Assembly (NCBI GenBank): GCA_964469565.1
Contig: CAYXZD010000017.1
Span: 1 to 64,000 of the forward strand
Direction of reading: 5' to 3'
Origin: GCA-2720975 sp964469565
Lineage (GTDB): Bacteria > Planctomycetota > UBA1135 > GCA-002686595
Length of the DNA: 64,000 bases
The notes below the pieces were generated by a model, which was given only the letters and a program-made list of their open reading frames with translations, had not been told where the DNA came from and made no database searches. Within the stretch, counting starts at the first letter, position 1; each line of letters starts with the position of its first letter. Below are positions 42,320 to 51,725 of the stretch, in pieces. The translations under genes were made by a program, and so were the position numbers.

Positions 42320-43744
42320 CTACTCGCCCAGCAGACGGTCCATGCGCCCTCGCAGGTCTTCATAAACGCGCTGCAACTCGGGAGACAGACCCCCATTGCG
42401 GAGTAGGTTCCCCTTCTCAAGCGGGGAGCGCCCCAAGTCATACAGACGGTCCGTTTGCTCCAAAAGATTGCGGATCAGTTTGTAGTCTCCGACGCGCAGG
42501 GCTGCGTTGCGATGCTCATATTCGCCCGCTGGATAGTTTGGGACGAAGTGCTCGGCAAATAGGAAATCTCGCTGGGTGGGTCCTTCAGGCTCGGCCAAGA
42601 GTGGCTTGAAACTGATGGAGTCGTGCTGGTGGCCCTCGGGCAAGGTGCCGGCCACGTCCACGCCGCAGAGTTCCAAGGTGCTGGCCCACAGATCCGTTGT
42701 GTTGACCGGCGCACCGCACACTGTCCCCTGGGCACCCTCCGCCACGCCCGCCCCCGCTACGATCAGCGGAACATGGACGCCGCCCTCAAACAGAGTCCCC
42801 TTGCCCCTGCGCTTATCCCAGGGGGGTTCACTCGCAGTCCCTTGCGTACCGTTGTCCCCCACCACGATTACCGTCGTCCGAGTACGAACCTCGTGGCTCA
42901 ATTGGCTTAGGAGCCAACCCAGTTCGTGATCCACAGCCTCGACCATAGCCTTATGAAACTCGGGTTCGTTGGTCTGCGCAGTCCCCGTCAAGCTTCGTGC
43001 AATCAACCCTTCCGGCGGCCGGTGAATGGGCGTGTGGGCTGCATGGAAGGCTAGGTACACAAACCAGGGCCGATCCCCCGCAGATTCAATGGCGCGCAGG
43101 GCATCGTGGCAAGTGTCGGTCGTCAGATAACCCTGCGCCTCACTCACCTTGCCGTCACGGACCTTCTTCCATTCAAAATAAGCCCTGCGGTCCTTGGGCG
43201 ACCGCAGGTTGTTGGGACAACCAGAGTAGTGCTCAAACCCCATGCGCCTAGCATGGTCGATCGCCGCACCCGACCCGCCGAGGTGCCACTTTCCGATGGC
43301 CGCCGTGTAATAGGAATCCTCACTAGCCGCTCGTAGAGTTCGCGGCAGGCTCCACTCGTCAATGCTCAGCCCTTGTTCTCCCTCGCGCAGAGGCACGCCA
43401 ATCCCCGTTCGAAATCCGTAGCGGCCAGTCATGATTGTCGCGCGGGTAGGCGAACAAAAGGGCGTAGACCAACACGAGGTAAAGCGCACACCCGAGCGCG
43501 CCAACCCATCCATGGTGGGTGTCAGCGGCGGATTGTTGATGGCCCCGTATGCCCCGACCCGATCGATGCCTGCGTCATCGAGCACGACGAGCAGAACATT
43601 CGAGGGGAGAGTTTGGGGTCCTTCCAGCGCATTCGCAGCCCCCTGACCCCACGAACTTTCAACCCAACACACCGAGAAGATGACCCACAGCATCCGTACG
43701 CCAAGATGCTGTGGCCTGAGCCTGCCCGGTTCACTTCGAGCCAT
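42320..43744 (-). CDS. Exported arylsulfatase-family sulfatase
   Basis: Type I sulfatase, about 474 residues. The formylglycine cysteine is in STPFCSPTRATIMTGRYG (C97 from the ATG at 43744; a later ATG at 43693 would shorten the n-region). Metal ligands are in VVLDDAG and VVGDNGT; GKWHLGG has the catalytic lysine and histidine. Nine bases separate its start from the DUF1080 gene stop, so both are cotranscribed. Sulfate removal from a glycan in the periplasm is expected; sugar specificity unknown. Confidence 0.92.
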   Translation of the reverse strand: MARSEPGRLRPQHLGVRMLWVIFSVCWVESSWGQGAANALEGPQTLPSNVLLVVLDDAGIDRVGAYGAINNPPLTPTMDGLARSGVRFTSCWSTPFCSPTRATIMTGRYGFRTGIGVPLREGEQGLSIDEWSLPRTLRAASEDSYYTAAIGKWHLGGSGAAIDHARRMGFEHYSGCPNNLRSPKDRRAYFEWKKVRDGKVSEAQGYLTTDTCHDALRAIESAGDRPWFVYLAFHAAHTPIHRPPEGLIARSLTGTAQTNEPEFHKAMVEAVDHELGWLLSQLSHEVRTRTTVIVVGDNGTQGTASEPPWDKRRGKGTLFEGGVHVPLIVAGAGVAEGAQGTVCGAPVNTTDLWASTLELCGVDVAGTLPEGHQHDSISFKPLLAEPEGPTQRDFLFAEHFVPNYPAGEYEHRNAALRVGDYKLIRNLLEQTDRLYDLGRSPLEKGNLLRNGGLSPELQRVYEDLRGRMDRLLGE

Positions 43745-43753
43745 GAGCACGCG

Positions 43754-44461
43754 CTAATCAATCACGGGTAGAGGCGTCAGGTCCAATCGCCGGAACGCCG
43801 CCGGAGCTCCCTCTGCCTGCAACGCAATGCGACCTCCGCTCGCTGTGCATTCAAAGCCTTGATTGACGAGGTCTCCATTGACCCACACGTCAATGCAGTC
43901 CCCCCGGCACTCGATGCGCATGTGGTTCCATTGTCCAGGCGGATTCTCGGAATCATCGGTCAGGTTCTTGATACGACGCGCTGCCCCCTCGGTCGTCCCC
44001 CATTTCTCCCGCAGTCCTCGGCGCTGAACCATATTCTCCACCTTGACGTCCTCGCAAATGCACCAGAAATCACCGGCATTCCCCCTGTGCATCTGAACTT
44101 CAATGGACGCGGGGAACATCTTGTAGAGGCAGCGTGGCGTGGAAGCGTGCACTAACACTCCACAGTTGCCCGGCTCATCCATCCAGCGGTACTCCACATC
44201 GAGACGATAGTTACTGTACTCCTTGTCCGTGATCAGGTGCCCCTGGGGCGAGCCGAGGCTGATCAAAAGACCGTCTTGGACAACAAAGGTCGGTTCGATC
44301 GTTGGCCGACCATCAGCTGCGGGGATATCCGTATGCCAACCCTGCAGATCCGAGCCATTGAATAGAGAAACCGTTCCCGCGCCTCCTTGGGTTGAGGCAC
44401 AGGCTCCAAGGTAAAGGGTGAGGGCTGCCAAGAGAGTGTGCCGAGTCAGGTGGGTTTGCAT
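43754..44461 (-). CDS. DUF1080 (3-keto-disaccharide hydrolase-like) lipoprotein
   Basis: A 235-residue lipoprotein (signal LTLYLGACASTQ). The mature domain is a concanavalin-like DUF1080 fold: VSLFNGSDLQGWHTD at the start, YSNYRLDVEYRWMDEPGNCG, SIEVQMHRGNAGDFWCICED, GQWNHMRIECRGDCIDVWVN, ending GRIALQAEGAPAAFRRLDL. Relatives act on 3-keto-glycosides produced by Gfo/Idh/MocA enzymes. The additional cysteines (for example CICED, ECRGDC) suggest disulfides. Lies between the esterase and sulfatase genes on the same strand. Confidence 0.9.
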   Translation of the reverse strand: MQTHLTRHTLLAALTLYLGACASTQGGAGTVSLFNGSDLQGWHTDIPAADGRPTIEPTFVVQDGLLISLGSPQGHLITDKEYSNYRLDVEYRWMDEPGNCGVLVHASTPRCLYKMFPASIEVQMHRGNAGDFWCICEDVKVENMVQRRGLREKWGTTEGAARRIKNLTDDSENPPGQWNHMRIECRGDCIDVWVNGDLVNQGFECTASGGRIALQAEGAPAAFRRLDLTPLPVID

Positions 44462-44525
44462 GGACCCACCCTAGCATTCCACACTCAAGGTACGGGTACC
44501 TGTCTCGCGGTCCATCGCCTAATGG

Positions 44526-46589
44526 CTAGCGGCCGAGCCGACTAAAGAGTTCAGCGAGCTCCTCGGGGGTGTCTACAGCGAGGGGTTTAGGGGCTCCCTC
44601 AGCGTGGTAGAGAGCCTGCGCGCATTTCGGCACTGAGCCTAGCCAGTGCAGCGGAGTTGGACTGAGCAGGGCAGCAAACGAGCTCAACCCGCCCGTGCGC
44701 ATGGCTCGCGGGAGCATGTTTTCGTGATCAATGCGATCGATCTGGTCAAAGTCCCATCCACCCTCGATAATCACCTGGGACAAAGGGGTGCTCGCAAGGG
44801 CCGCAGCTATCGTGATCACTGGGGCAGAGGGTCCAAGGCCCGCGAGAACAACCCTCAGGTTCGGATGTTCCTGCTCAAGGAAGGTCAGGGTGGTCAATAC
44901 GTCTTGAACACGTTCGGCCACAAGTGTGCGGTTGTAGCCCCACGTGTACCCCACATAGGTTGAATGTCGCCGAGAGTCGACGGGCACCGCCCCCAGCGGC
45001 TGGATCAGGACCTTTGGCCCCGGCCAATGATCGAGCGCATCCCGCAGGCTCCCTTGGGGAGAATCGGAACCCACCATGACGAGAACATCTCCCTTGAGGG
45101 AATCGTTCGGTGCCGGCCAAGCCTTGACCTGCACACGATGCCCGGTGCCCCCGGGCGTGAGGATGAGATCACGGACAACGGGCCCAGCTGAGACTTCGGT
45201 GAACTGCACCCCGCCCTGGGTGAGATCGAGGGGTTGAATCATGACCTCCAAGGCCCCGCCAACCAGGCTACGGAACCGAACCGGATCAATGGCCGCTAGC
45301 TTTTGAAGTTCCTCCACCTCGCCTTTTGCATGGGCGAGAAGCGAAGCGCGCACACCAGCGAGGTCAGTGCTCGACTCAGGCTGGGGATGCTCAGGGGTAA
45401 AGACAGTCATCTCTTCGACAGTCAGGGGCACAATCGGCGGTTCGCTATTGGGAGTCCCCAAGCCAAGCTGCAAGTGATCATTCATCCAGGTGTACATATG
45501 CCCCCGTGAAACCCGGTTGAAATTGTGGGGAAACTCCGGGTAGCACCATGCCTGCACGAGATCAGGATCGGCCACCAAGGCGTACAGCTCGCGCAGCTGA
45601 GGTAGTCCATCTTCCAGAATCTGCAGCGTCCAGTCATTCGCTGCGGTCATCCCTAAGGGTCTCGGTGCCGCTAGGGCTGCAAACTCCACATTGCCACTCC
45701 CCACTCGCAGCCCTGAGGCATTCTCGCAAATACAGCCACCTTGCATACGAGTCGAGACCATCACCGCAGGGAAGAGCACCGCAGGCCTGTCGTCAATCGC
45801 TCCGAGAATAAAAGTCTGTGTCCCACCGCCGCTCGCACCCGTCACCCCCACCCGCTCAGGATCGACATCGGGTAACGACAATAAGAAATCCAGTGCACGC
45901 AAAGAGTCGAGGGTTTGTAATCCAAAGTGGCTCATGCCCCACAGCTCCGCTTGAACATCACCAAAGCCGTGCCGATGGTCCAACTGCTTGGAATCGGAAT
46001 ATCCGATCATGTCATAGTGGAAAACAATGCAACCCATGCGAGCCAGTTGGACGCAACGGGCTTGGTGTTTGCGACGTGCGTTGGGTAGATGCTCATCCTG
46101 ACCTCGTTTGATTTTCTTGCGCCCATCCTCTTCGCTGTGCACGGTGAAGCGACCATTGATGTCGTGCCCATGAGGTGAGAGGACTGCGGGAAGGGGTCCC
46201 TTTCGAGGTGCGCTGGGTCGGTACAAACTCCCGGTCACATAGAATCCCGGAAGCGATTCCAAGCGCACACGTTCCACCGTATAGCCCGGCCGCTCAACCA
46301 AGCCGTGAACGAGTGGGCGGAGATTCCGTGCCGGCGGTGATGGCCACAGCCCTGCCGCAACAAGAATCTGACGCCGCACCCGGGCACTGCGTTTCTCCCA
46401 ATCCTCAACGCTTGCAGGAGCGCTCCAAGGGTGGTGCGAGTCGAGCGTGACTAGGCTTGAACTGCGCACGTCCCCCTCGACAACCTGCGCGTCGGCAGCG
46501 TCCTGGCCAAGGGCAGCCTCCGGCTGAGCACAAAGCGCACAGGTGAGAAGGGCGGCCCCGGGCCATACTCTGGATGGAGAGGGTTTCAC
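44526..46589 (-). CDS. Exported alpha/beta hydrolase, acetyl-xylan-esterase-like
   Basis: A 687-residue exported hydrolase (signal ending PEAALGQD). The alpha/beta-hydrolase core has the nucleophile elbow GVTGASGGGTQTF with S253, oxyanion region LSPHGHDINGR, and a histidine candidate in EFPHNFN. The C-terminal 280 residues look like a second, degenerate alpha/beta-hydrolase domain (VLVMVGSDSPQGSLRDALDH, VVLAGLGPSAPVITIAAALA). Such proteins abound in planctomycete glycan clusters and probably remove acetyl or other ester groups. Four-base overlap with the upstream sulfatase. Confidence 0.85.
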   Translation of the reverse strand: MKPSPSRVWPGAALLTCALCAQPEAALGQDAADAQVVEGDVRSSSLVTLDSHHPWSAPASVEDWEKRSARVRRQILVAAGLWPSPPARNLRPLVHGLVERPGYTVERVRLESLPGFYVTGSLYRPSAPRKGPLPAVLSPHGHDINGRFTVHSEEDGRKKIKRGQDEHLPNARRKHQARCVQLARMGCIVFHYDMIGYSDSKQLDHRHGFGDVQAELWGMSHFGLQTLDSLRALDFLLSLPDVDPERVGVTGASGGGTQTFILGAIDDRPAVLFPAVMVSTRMQGGCICENASGLRVGSGNVEFAALAAPRPLGMTAANDWTLQILEDGLPQLRELYALVADPDLVQAWCYPEFPHNFNRVSRGHMYTWMNDHLQLGLGTPNSEPPIVPLTVEEMTVFTPEHPQPESSTDLAGVRASLLAHAKGEVEELQKLAAIDPVRFRSLVGGALEVMIQPLDLTQGGVQFTEVSAGPVVRDLILTPGGTGHRVQVKAWPAPNDSLKGDVLVMVGSDSPQGSLRDALDHWPGPKVLIQPLGAVPVDSRRHSTYVGYTWGYNRTLVAERVQDVLTTLTFLEQEHPNLRVVLAGLGPSAPVITIAAALASTPLSQVIIEGGWDFDQIDRIDHENMLPRAMRTGGLSSFAALLSPTPLHWLGSVPKCAQALYHAEGAPKPLAVDTPEELAELFSRLGR

Positions 46590-48109
46590 TCCCTGGATCG
46601 TAACGCCTGGCGCACTCCACCCTCTGCCTCAACTAGGGATTGGAGTCGAGCCTGCATGGCCAGCACCCGTTCGGGCTCCCGTTCGCTCAGGTCGTTTTCC
46701 TCGCCGACGTCCTCGGCGAGATTGAACAACTGCGGCGCTTTGCGCTTGCCGACGGGCGCAATGTATTTCCAATGCCCTTCCCGAAGGGCCAACCCGCGCG
46801 CCTCTTCGATCAATAGGGGTGTTCCCAATGGCTCCCGTCCGCACAGGGCAGGCCAGACGCTGCGCGAATCGATGCCCTGATCGGCCTCGAGTTCTTGATC
46901 GAGCAACTCTGCAAAGCTCGCAAGGAAGTCGATCTGGTTAATGGTCGCAGCCGAAACTCCAGGCTGAATCTGCCCGGGCCATCGAATGATGAGGGGAACT
47001 CGCGTACCTCCCTCGTAAATCTGGTACTTGCCCCCGCGGTACGGCCCCGATCCATCATGGCCGCGGTCGCTCTCCTTCGTGGAGGTGAGCACGGTTGTGC
47101 CATCTTCATAGCCATCATCATAGACCGGCCCATTGTCACTGGAAAAAATCACAATCGTGTTGTCACTCAGTCCGTGAGATTCGAGTGCCCGTAGAACCGC
47201 ACCGGCGCTGTAGTCGAGCTGCACCATCGCATCTCCTCGATAGCTGAGCTTCGACCGGCCATGAAAGCGCGGGTGCGGAACACGTGGAACGTGAATATCC
47301 TGGGACGAAAAGAACAAGAAGAACGGTTGGTCCTTTTTCTGGCTGGCGATGTACTGGCAGGCTTGGGAAACAAAAACGTCTGCCATCGTCTCATCATTCC
47401 ACAGGGCTGAGCGCCCGCCCCACATGGTCCCGATTCGGCCGATTCCATTGATGACCGAGTTGTTGTGTCCGTGAGAGCTGCCGTAGTAGCTCATGCTCGC
47501 CGGGTCCTCTTTTCCATTGGGATAGACTGTCCCGCTGAATCCCTCGGGTCGTTTTCCAACGAACAGTGGATCGGCGGGATCGAGGTTGACGACCGAGTGG
47601 TTTTCCACATAGACGCACGGCACGCGATCGTTGGTGGAAGGCAGGAGAAACGAGTAGTCAAAGCCCACTTCCAGCGGGCCCGGTGCCACCTTGCCGTTCC
47701 AATCCACCGCAGTCTTGCCATCGCCTATGCCGAGGTGCCACTTGCCGATCACCGCCGTGCGGTACCCGGCCTGGCCAAACAACTTGGGCAAGGTAAACAT
47801 GTCAGGCTTGATCTTCATCGGTGCGTTGGGCGGCAACACCCGCACGCCATGTCGAAAGCCGTGGATTCCGGTCAGCATTGAGAACCTCGACGGCGTGCAA
47901 GTCGCAGCGGAACAGTGACCATCGGTGAATCGCAGACCCTCCGAAGCCAACCCGTCCAAGTGGGGAGTCGGGATCTGAGTCGCCCCATACACGCCGAGGT
48001 CTCCATAACCCACGTCATCACCGTAGATGATTACGACGTTGGGGCGGGACGAATCGAGAGGGGCGCCTGATCCTGCGAGGATCGCCAAGAGTAGGGGTGT
48101 TATGAACAT
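46586..48109 (-). CDS. Exported arylsulfatase-family sulfatase
   Basis: Type I sulfatase of 507 residues with a short signal peptide (MFITPLLLAILAGSGAP). The formylglycine site is C71 in ATCTPSRFSMLTG; metal ligands are in IIYGDDVGYGD and FSSDNGP; GKWHLGI supplies catalytic residues. It resembles planctomycete arylsulfatase A-type enzymes. Overlaps the esterase start by four bases and is preceded by a 159-base gap without a visible gene, so its promoter may lie at 48110-48268. Confidence 0.94.
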   Translation of the reverse strand: MFITPLLLAILAGSGAPLDSSRPNVVIIYGDDVGYGDLGVYGATQIPTPHLDGLASEGLRFTDGHCSAATCTPSRFSMLTGIHGFRHGVRVLPPNAPMKIKPDMFTLPKLFGQAGYRTAVIGKWHLGIGDGKTAVDWNGKVAPGPLEVGFDYSFLLPSTNDRVPCVYVENHSVVNLDPADPLFVGKRPEGFSGTVYPNGKEDPASMSYYGSSHGHNNSVINGIGRIGTMWGGRSALWNDETMADVFVSQACQYIASQKKDQPFFLFFSSQDIHVPRVPHPRFHGRSKLSYRGDAMVQLDYSAGAVLRALESHGLSDNTIVIFSSDNGPVYDDGYEDGTTVLTSTKESDRGHDGSGPYRGGKYQIYEGGTRVPLIIRWPGQIQPGVSAATINQIDFLASFAELLDQELEADQGIDSRSVWPALCGREPLGTPLLIEEARGLALREGHWKYIAPVGKRKAPQLFNLAEDVGEENDLSEREPERVLAMQARLQSLVEAEGGVRQALRSRE

Positions 48110-48268
48110 GCCTGCACCCTAACCCATTGGGGCCAGCCTATGAGCCCTTGAGTCGTCACGCGCAACGCCCGATTCGCTGCGCTAACTGGGAACCCTTTTT
48201 TATTGCGCGCTCCGGGCCGTGAAGACCGGGAGCTACCGGGCCTCCACTCACGCCGCCCAACCTGCAGT

Positions 48269-51241
48269 TCACTCGAGTGTGCGGACCCGCATCCACCGTT
48301 CATAGGATTGCTCCCCCACGGTCAACACCACGCGGTACTCACCGGCACCTGTGCTCGCCACCGAACGCGACTGGGATCGCCGCCCTCCGCCGGCCCCCCT
48401 TCCGGACCAGAACACACGGTGAAACCCCGCTGCCCCTCCAGCTTCGGGAGAGCTCAAACGCTTGCCGCGCACATCGAAAACCTCCACTTTGACATCCTTG
48501 TCCTTGTGCTCGGTCGCCAATCGGTAGTCAATGGCTACGCCATTCGCGGGGTTGGTCCCCGCCCAGTGGCCGTCACCGCTCCAGGCGAAGTTCCCCTTGG
48601 AAGGCAGCCGCACGGAATCCTGTACTTCGAAGAGGTGCACGTCCGCTTCCAGGTTTTCCGGGGTCAGCTGGCGGTAGAGGCTCACGTCGAGAATCCAAAA
48701 GCCCCGACCGTGGGTTCCAGCGACGATCTCACCGTCACGCGGGTGCACAACGAGGTCATAGACTGCCAGCGTGGGAAGGCCTTGACCGAGGGGCTGCCAG
48801 TGATCCCCTCCATCAAGGGTGTAGAATCCACCCAGTTCAGTACCCAAATACAGCAATCCAGGCAGCTTCGGGTCCTCACGGATCACGTTGACCGGGGCCT
48901 GGTGCAGACCATCAACGATGAGTTCCCAGCTCGCTCCTCCATTCCTCGTGCGATAGACGAAGGGGCGAAAATCATCCTCGCGATACCCTGTAAAGACGGC
49001 CCAGGCTAGGTCCTGATCATGAGCGGAGAATTCCACCCGGTTGACCCACCATCCCGTTGGAACTCCGGGGAATCGACCTGCGAGGTTTGTAAACGTCAAG
49101 CACCCATCTTCACTCAGTTGTACCAACCCATCATCGGTGCCGACGAGAACCCGAAGGGGATCGAAAGGCGACTCAGCGATCGTAGTGATCGTGCAATGGG
49201 GCACATTTCCTTTGAGCTTCTCCGGGTCCTGAGTTGTCAGATCCTCACTACGGATCGGCCACTCATCACCGCGGTTGAATGACTTGAAGAGCCGGTTCCC
49301 ACCAAAGTAGATGATCTCAGGGTTGTGGTGAGACACAACGATGGGCGAGTTCCAGTTGAAGCGATAGCGCTCCTGTTCCTGCTCTCCATCCTCACCCGAA
49401 GCCCGTTTGGGGGCACGTGGCCGTATGCTCTTGGACGACCCTGATTTCAAATCGCGGCGATACACCATGCCAAACTGCGATTCGCCATAGATCGTCGCCG
49501 GGTCACGCGGGTCGGGTACTGCGTAAAAGCCATCGCCGCCGCCCACCGAATACCACTCATGCTGTTCAATACCCCCACGCCGTGCAGAGCGTGAGGGGCC
49601 GCCCCACGTCCCGTTATCTTGTGTGCCCCCATACACGTTGTAGGGTTCGGCCATATCCACACCCACCGCGTAAAACTGTGCAAGAGGGAGGTTTTCGTAG
49701 TGGTACCAGGTTTTCCCCCTGTCATAACTCTGGTGCAGCCCGCCATCATTCCCAAGCAATAACCGCTGGGAATCCTTCGGGTCCACCACAAGGGCGTGAT
49801 GGTCAACGTGAACACTGCGCGCGATATTGCCCGACCACGTGGCTCCCCCATCCTCCGAACGCGTCAGGGGAACCCCGAGCAGGTAAACCTGCTCGACATC
49901 ATTGGGGTCCACGCGGATCTGACCATAGTAATAAGGCGGTGAGCCACCCGCGCTCTTCTCGTTGCGTTTCTCAAACGTCGCACCCCCATCCGTCGAGCGC
50001 CAAATCTCCCCACCCACCGTCTTAAAACGCTTGGCGTTCGGCTTGGCACGCATCAGATCCGACAGCTTGACCTCCAACTCCTTGCGCTCACCGTCTCGCT
50101 CGAAGATCACCGTCACCGCCACCTCGCCTTCGGCGGCCAGCGCGGGCTCCGCAGCCATCCCAAACACCTCTGCTGCCGCCCAGACATTATCGAGTGCAAC
50201 ATCCCCGAGCTGCAGGAGGACATCACCCTTCTCCAGTCCCGCCTGGGCAGCACCGCCCCCGGCCTGGACCTTGCGAACCTCCAAGCGCCCACCACGGAAA
50301 GTGGTCTCCAGTGACACCGGTTCCTCCTGGGGAACCTCTACCTCGTTCAGATTCGCCAAGGTCACGTAGAGGGTGCCGGGTGCCGCACCATGCAGGCTTA
50401 GGCCGATGCGCCCAATCTCCCCGGTGGGTAAGCCGCCCTCTAAGCGGTGCCAGTGATCACCACCATCTTCAGACTTGTAAATCGCTGACCCAGGCCCGGA
50501 ACCATCAAAGTCCCACGCGCGCCTGCGCCGTTCATAGGTGGCTGCGTAAAGCGTCTCGGGATGCCCGGGATCGATCACAAGATCCACCGCCCCAACATCC
50601 TCGCCCGGCTGTAATACATGCTCCCAGTGTTGGCCCCCATCGAGGGTGCGATAGACGCCCCGCTCGGGATTCGGAGAGTAGAGGTTTCCCAGCACAGCCA
50701 CATAGACGCGATCGGAGTCGCCGGGGTCCACGACAATCCGCCCGATGTGTTGGCTCTTCGGCAACCCCATGTTGTGCCAGGACTCGCCCCCATCGGTCGT
50801 CTTGTAAATGCCATCGCCCCAATAGGAGGATCGTTGATTGTTGGCTTCGCCAGTCCCTACCCAGATGACTTCCTCGTTCTTTGGGTCGAGAGCCACATCC
50901 CCAATCGAAATCGTGCCCTCTTCTTGGAAGATACAGCGCCAAGTCACACCGTTGTTCTCGGTGTACCACAGACCGCCGGAGGCTGAAGCGACCCAAATGG
51001 AGGACGGCTTGCCGGCCGCAATTTCAATGTCCACCACTCGGCCACCAAACACCGCGGGGCCAAGCTCACGCCAACGACCCTCAGGGAACGCAGCCTGCTC
51101 CCCTACCGCTTCATCCTCTGCCCTCGCCGTCTCGTTAGCCAATCCAGGCCCGCCGGCTGCAAGCGCCCAATTCAGTTGTCCAGCTTGGAGTACGAAGGCG
51201 ATAATCAGGCCGAGGCGAACGGCGGTTTCGTTGGGGTGCAT
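48269..51241 (-). CDS. Exported VPS10/BNR beta-propeller protein with inserted PDZ-like domain
   Basis: A 990-residue exported protein beginning at the ATG at 51241 (signal ending NWALAAGG). BNR/Asp-box propeller repeats recur (for example TTDGGESWHNMG, SEDGGDHWHRLE, STDGGATFEKRN, SEDGGATWSGN, RNGGASWELI, LDGGDHWQPLG), the pattern of sortilin-like and photosystem-assembly-like propellers. Between propeller halves at about residues 320-400 there is a PDZ-like insert (GGRLEVRKVQAGGGAAQAGLEKGDVLLQLGDV is spread over two lines of it). The C terminus is a beta-sandwich often found with secretion in these bacteria. Possibly glycan-binding or glycosyl-hydrolase-like; activity unknown. Confidence 0.85.
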   Translation of the reverse strand: MHPNETAVRLGLIIAFVLQAGQLNWALAAGGPGLANETARAEDEAVGEQAAFPEGRWRELGPAVFGGRVVDIEIAAGKPSSIWVASASGGLWYTENNGVTWRCIFQEEGTISIGDVALDPKNEEVIWVGTGEANNQRSSYWGDGIYKTTDGGESWHNMGLPKSQHIGRIVVDPGDSDRVYVAVLGNLYSPNPERGVYRTLDGGQHWEHVLQPGEDVGAVDLVIDPGHPETLYAATYERRRRAWDFDGSGPGSAIYKSEDGGDHWHRLEGGLPTGEIGRIGLSLHGAAPGTLYVTLANLNEVEVPQEEPVSLETTFRGGRLEVRKVQAGGGAAQAGLEKGDVLLQLGDVALDNVWAAAEVFGMAAEPALAAEGEVAVTVIFERDGERKELEVKLSDLMRAKPNAKRFKTVGGEIWRSTDGGATFEKRNEKSAGGSPPYYYGQIRVDPNDVEQVYLLGVPLTRSEDGGATWSGNIARSVHVDHHALVVDPKDSQRLLLGNDGGLHQSYDRGKTWYHYENLPLAQFYAVGVDMAEPYNVYGGTQDNGTWGGPSRSARRGGIEQHEWYSVGGGDGFYAVPDPRDPATIYGESQFGMVYRRDLKSGSSKSIRPRAPKRASGEDGEQEQERYRFNWNSPIVVSHHNPEIIYFGGNRLFKSFNRGDEWPIRSEDLTTQDPEKLKGNVPHCTITTIAESPFDPLRVLVGTDDGLVQLSEDGCLTFTNLAGRFPGVPTGWWVNRVEFSAHDQDLAWAVFTGYREDDFRPFVYRTRNGGASWELIVDGLHQAPVNVIREDPKLPGLLYLGTELGGFYTLDGGDHWQPLGQGLPTLAVYDLVVHPRDGEIVAGTHGRGFWILDVSLYRQLTPENLEADVHLFEVQDSVRLPSKGNFAWSGDGHWAGTNPANGVAIDYRLATEHKDKDVKVEVFDVRGKRLSSPEAGGAAGFHRVFWSGRGAGGGRRSQSRSVASTGAGEYRVVLTVGEQSYERWMRVRTLE

Positions 51242-51446
51242 GGGTGCAGAGGCAGTGGGCAGTGGGTCGGTACACCCTCCAACGAGGGCAGCCCCATCAT
51301 TGCACACTCCTAGCAATCCCACCCGCATGAGTCCATGCAATATATTTGTAGGCCGTGTACCGCCTGAGGCTCCCACGCCCACCTTGAGGCCATCCCCACG
51401 TCCCCGGCACACTAGCCGCCCGCCCAATCCCTCCCTCAACACCCTC

Positions 51447-51716
51447 ATGGACAATCCGCCCCCCAGCCACGATGCCTATTGGCGTGCCAATCTTCGCATC
51501 CTCGGTCTGCTCCTCTCGCTTTGGTTCACCCTGTCGTTCGGCCTAGGCATCCTGCTCGCCGAGCCCCTCAATCAATTCCGCATTCCGGGTACCGGTTTCA
51601 AAGTGGGCTTTTGGTTTTCCCAACAGGGCTCCATCTATGGATTCGTCGCCATCATTTTTTACTACGTGCGTCGCATGAACCGCCTCGATCACGAGCACGG
51701 CGTGCAGGAGGACTGA
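51447..51716 (+). CDS. DUF4212 small subunit of sodium:solute symporter
   Basis: An 89-residue membrane protein with two hydrophobic segments (ILGLLLSLWFTLSFGLGILL and GSIYGFVAIIFYYVRRMNRL) and the family start AYWRANLRILG. DUF4212 proteins are encoded directly upstream of the VC_2705-type sodium:solute symporters and act with them. The ATG at 51447 gives the normal family length. Nine bases separate it from the symporter gene. Confidence 0.92.
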   Translation: MDNPPPSHDAYWRANLRILGLLLSLWFTLSFGLGILLAEPLNQFRIPGTGFKVGFWFSQQGSIYGFVAIIFYYVRRMNRLDHEHGVQED

Positions 51717-51725
51717 AGGCACACC

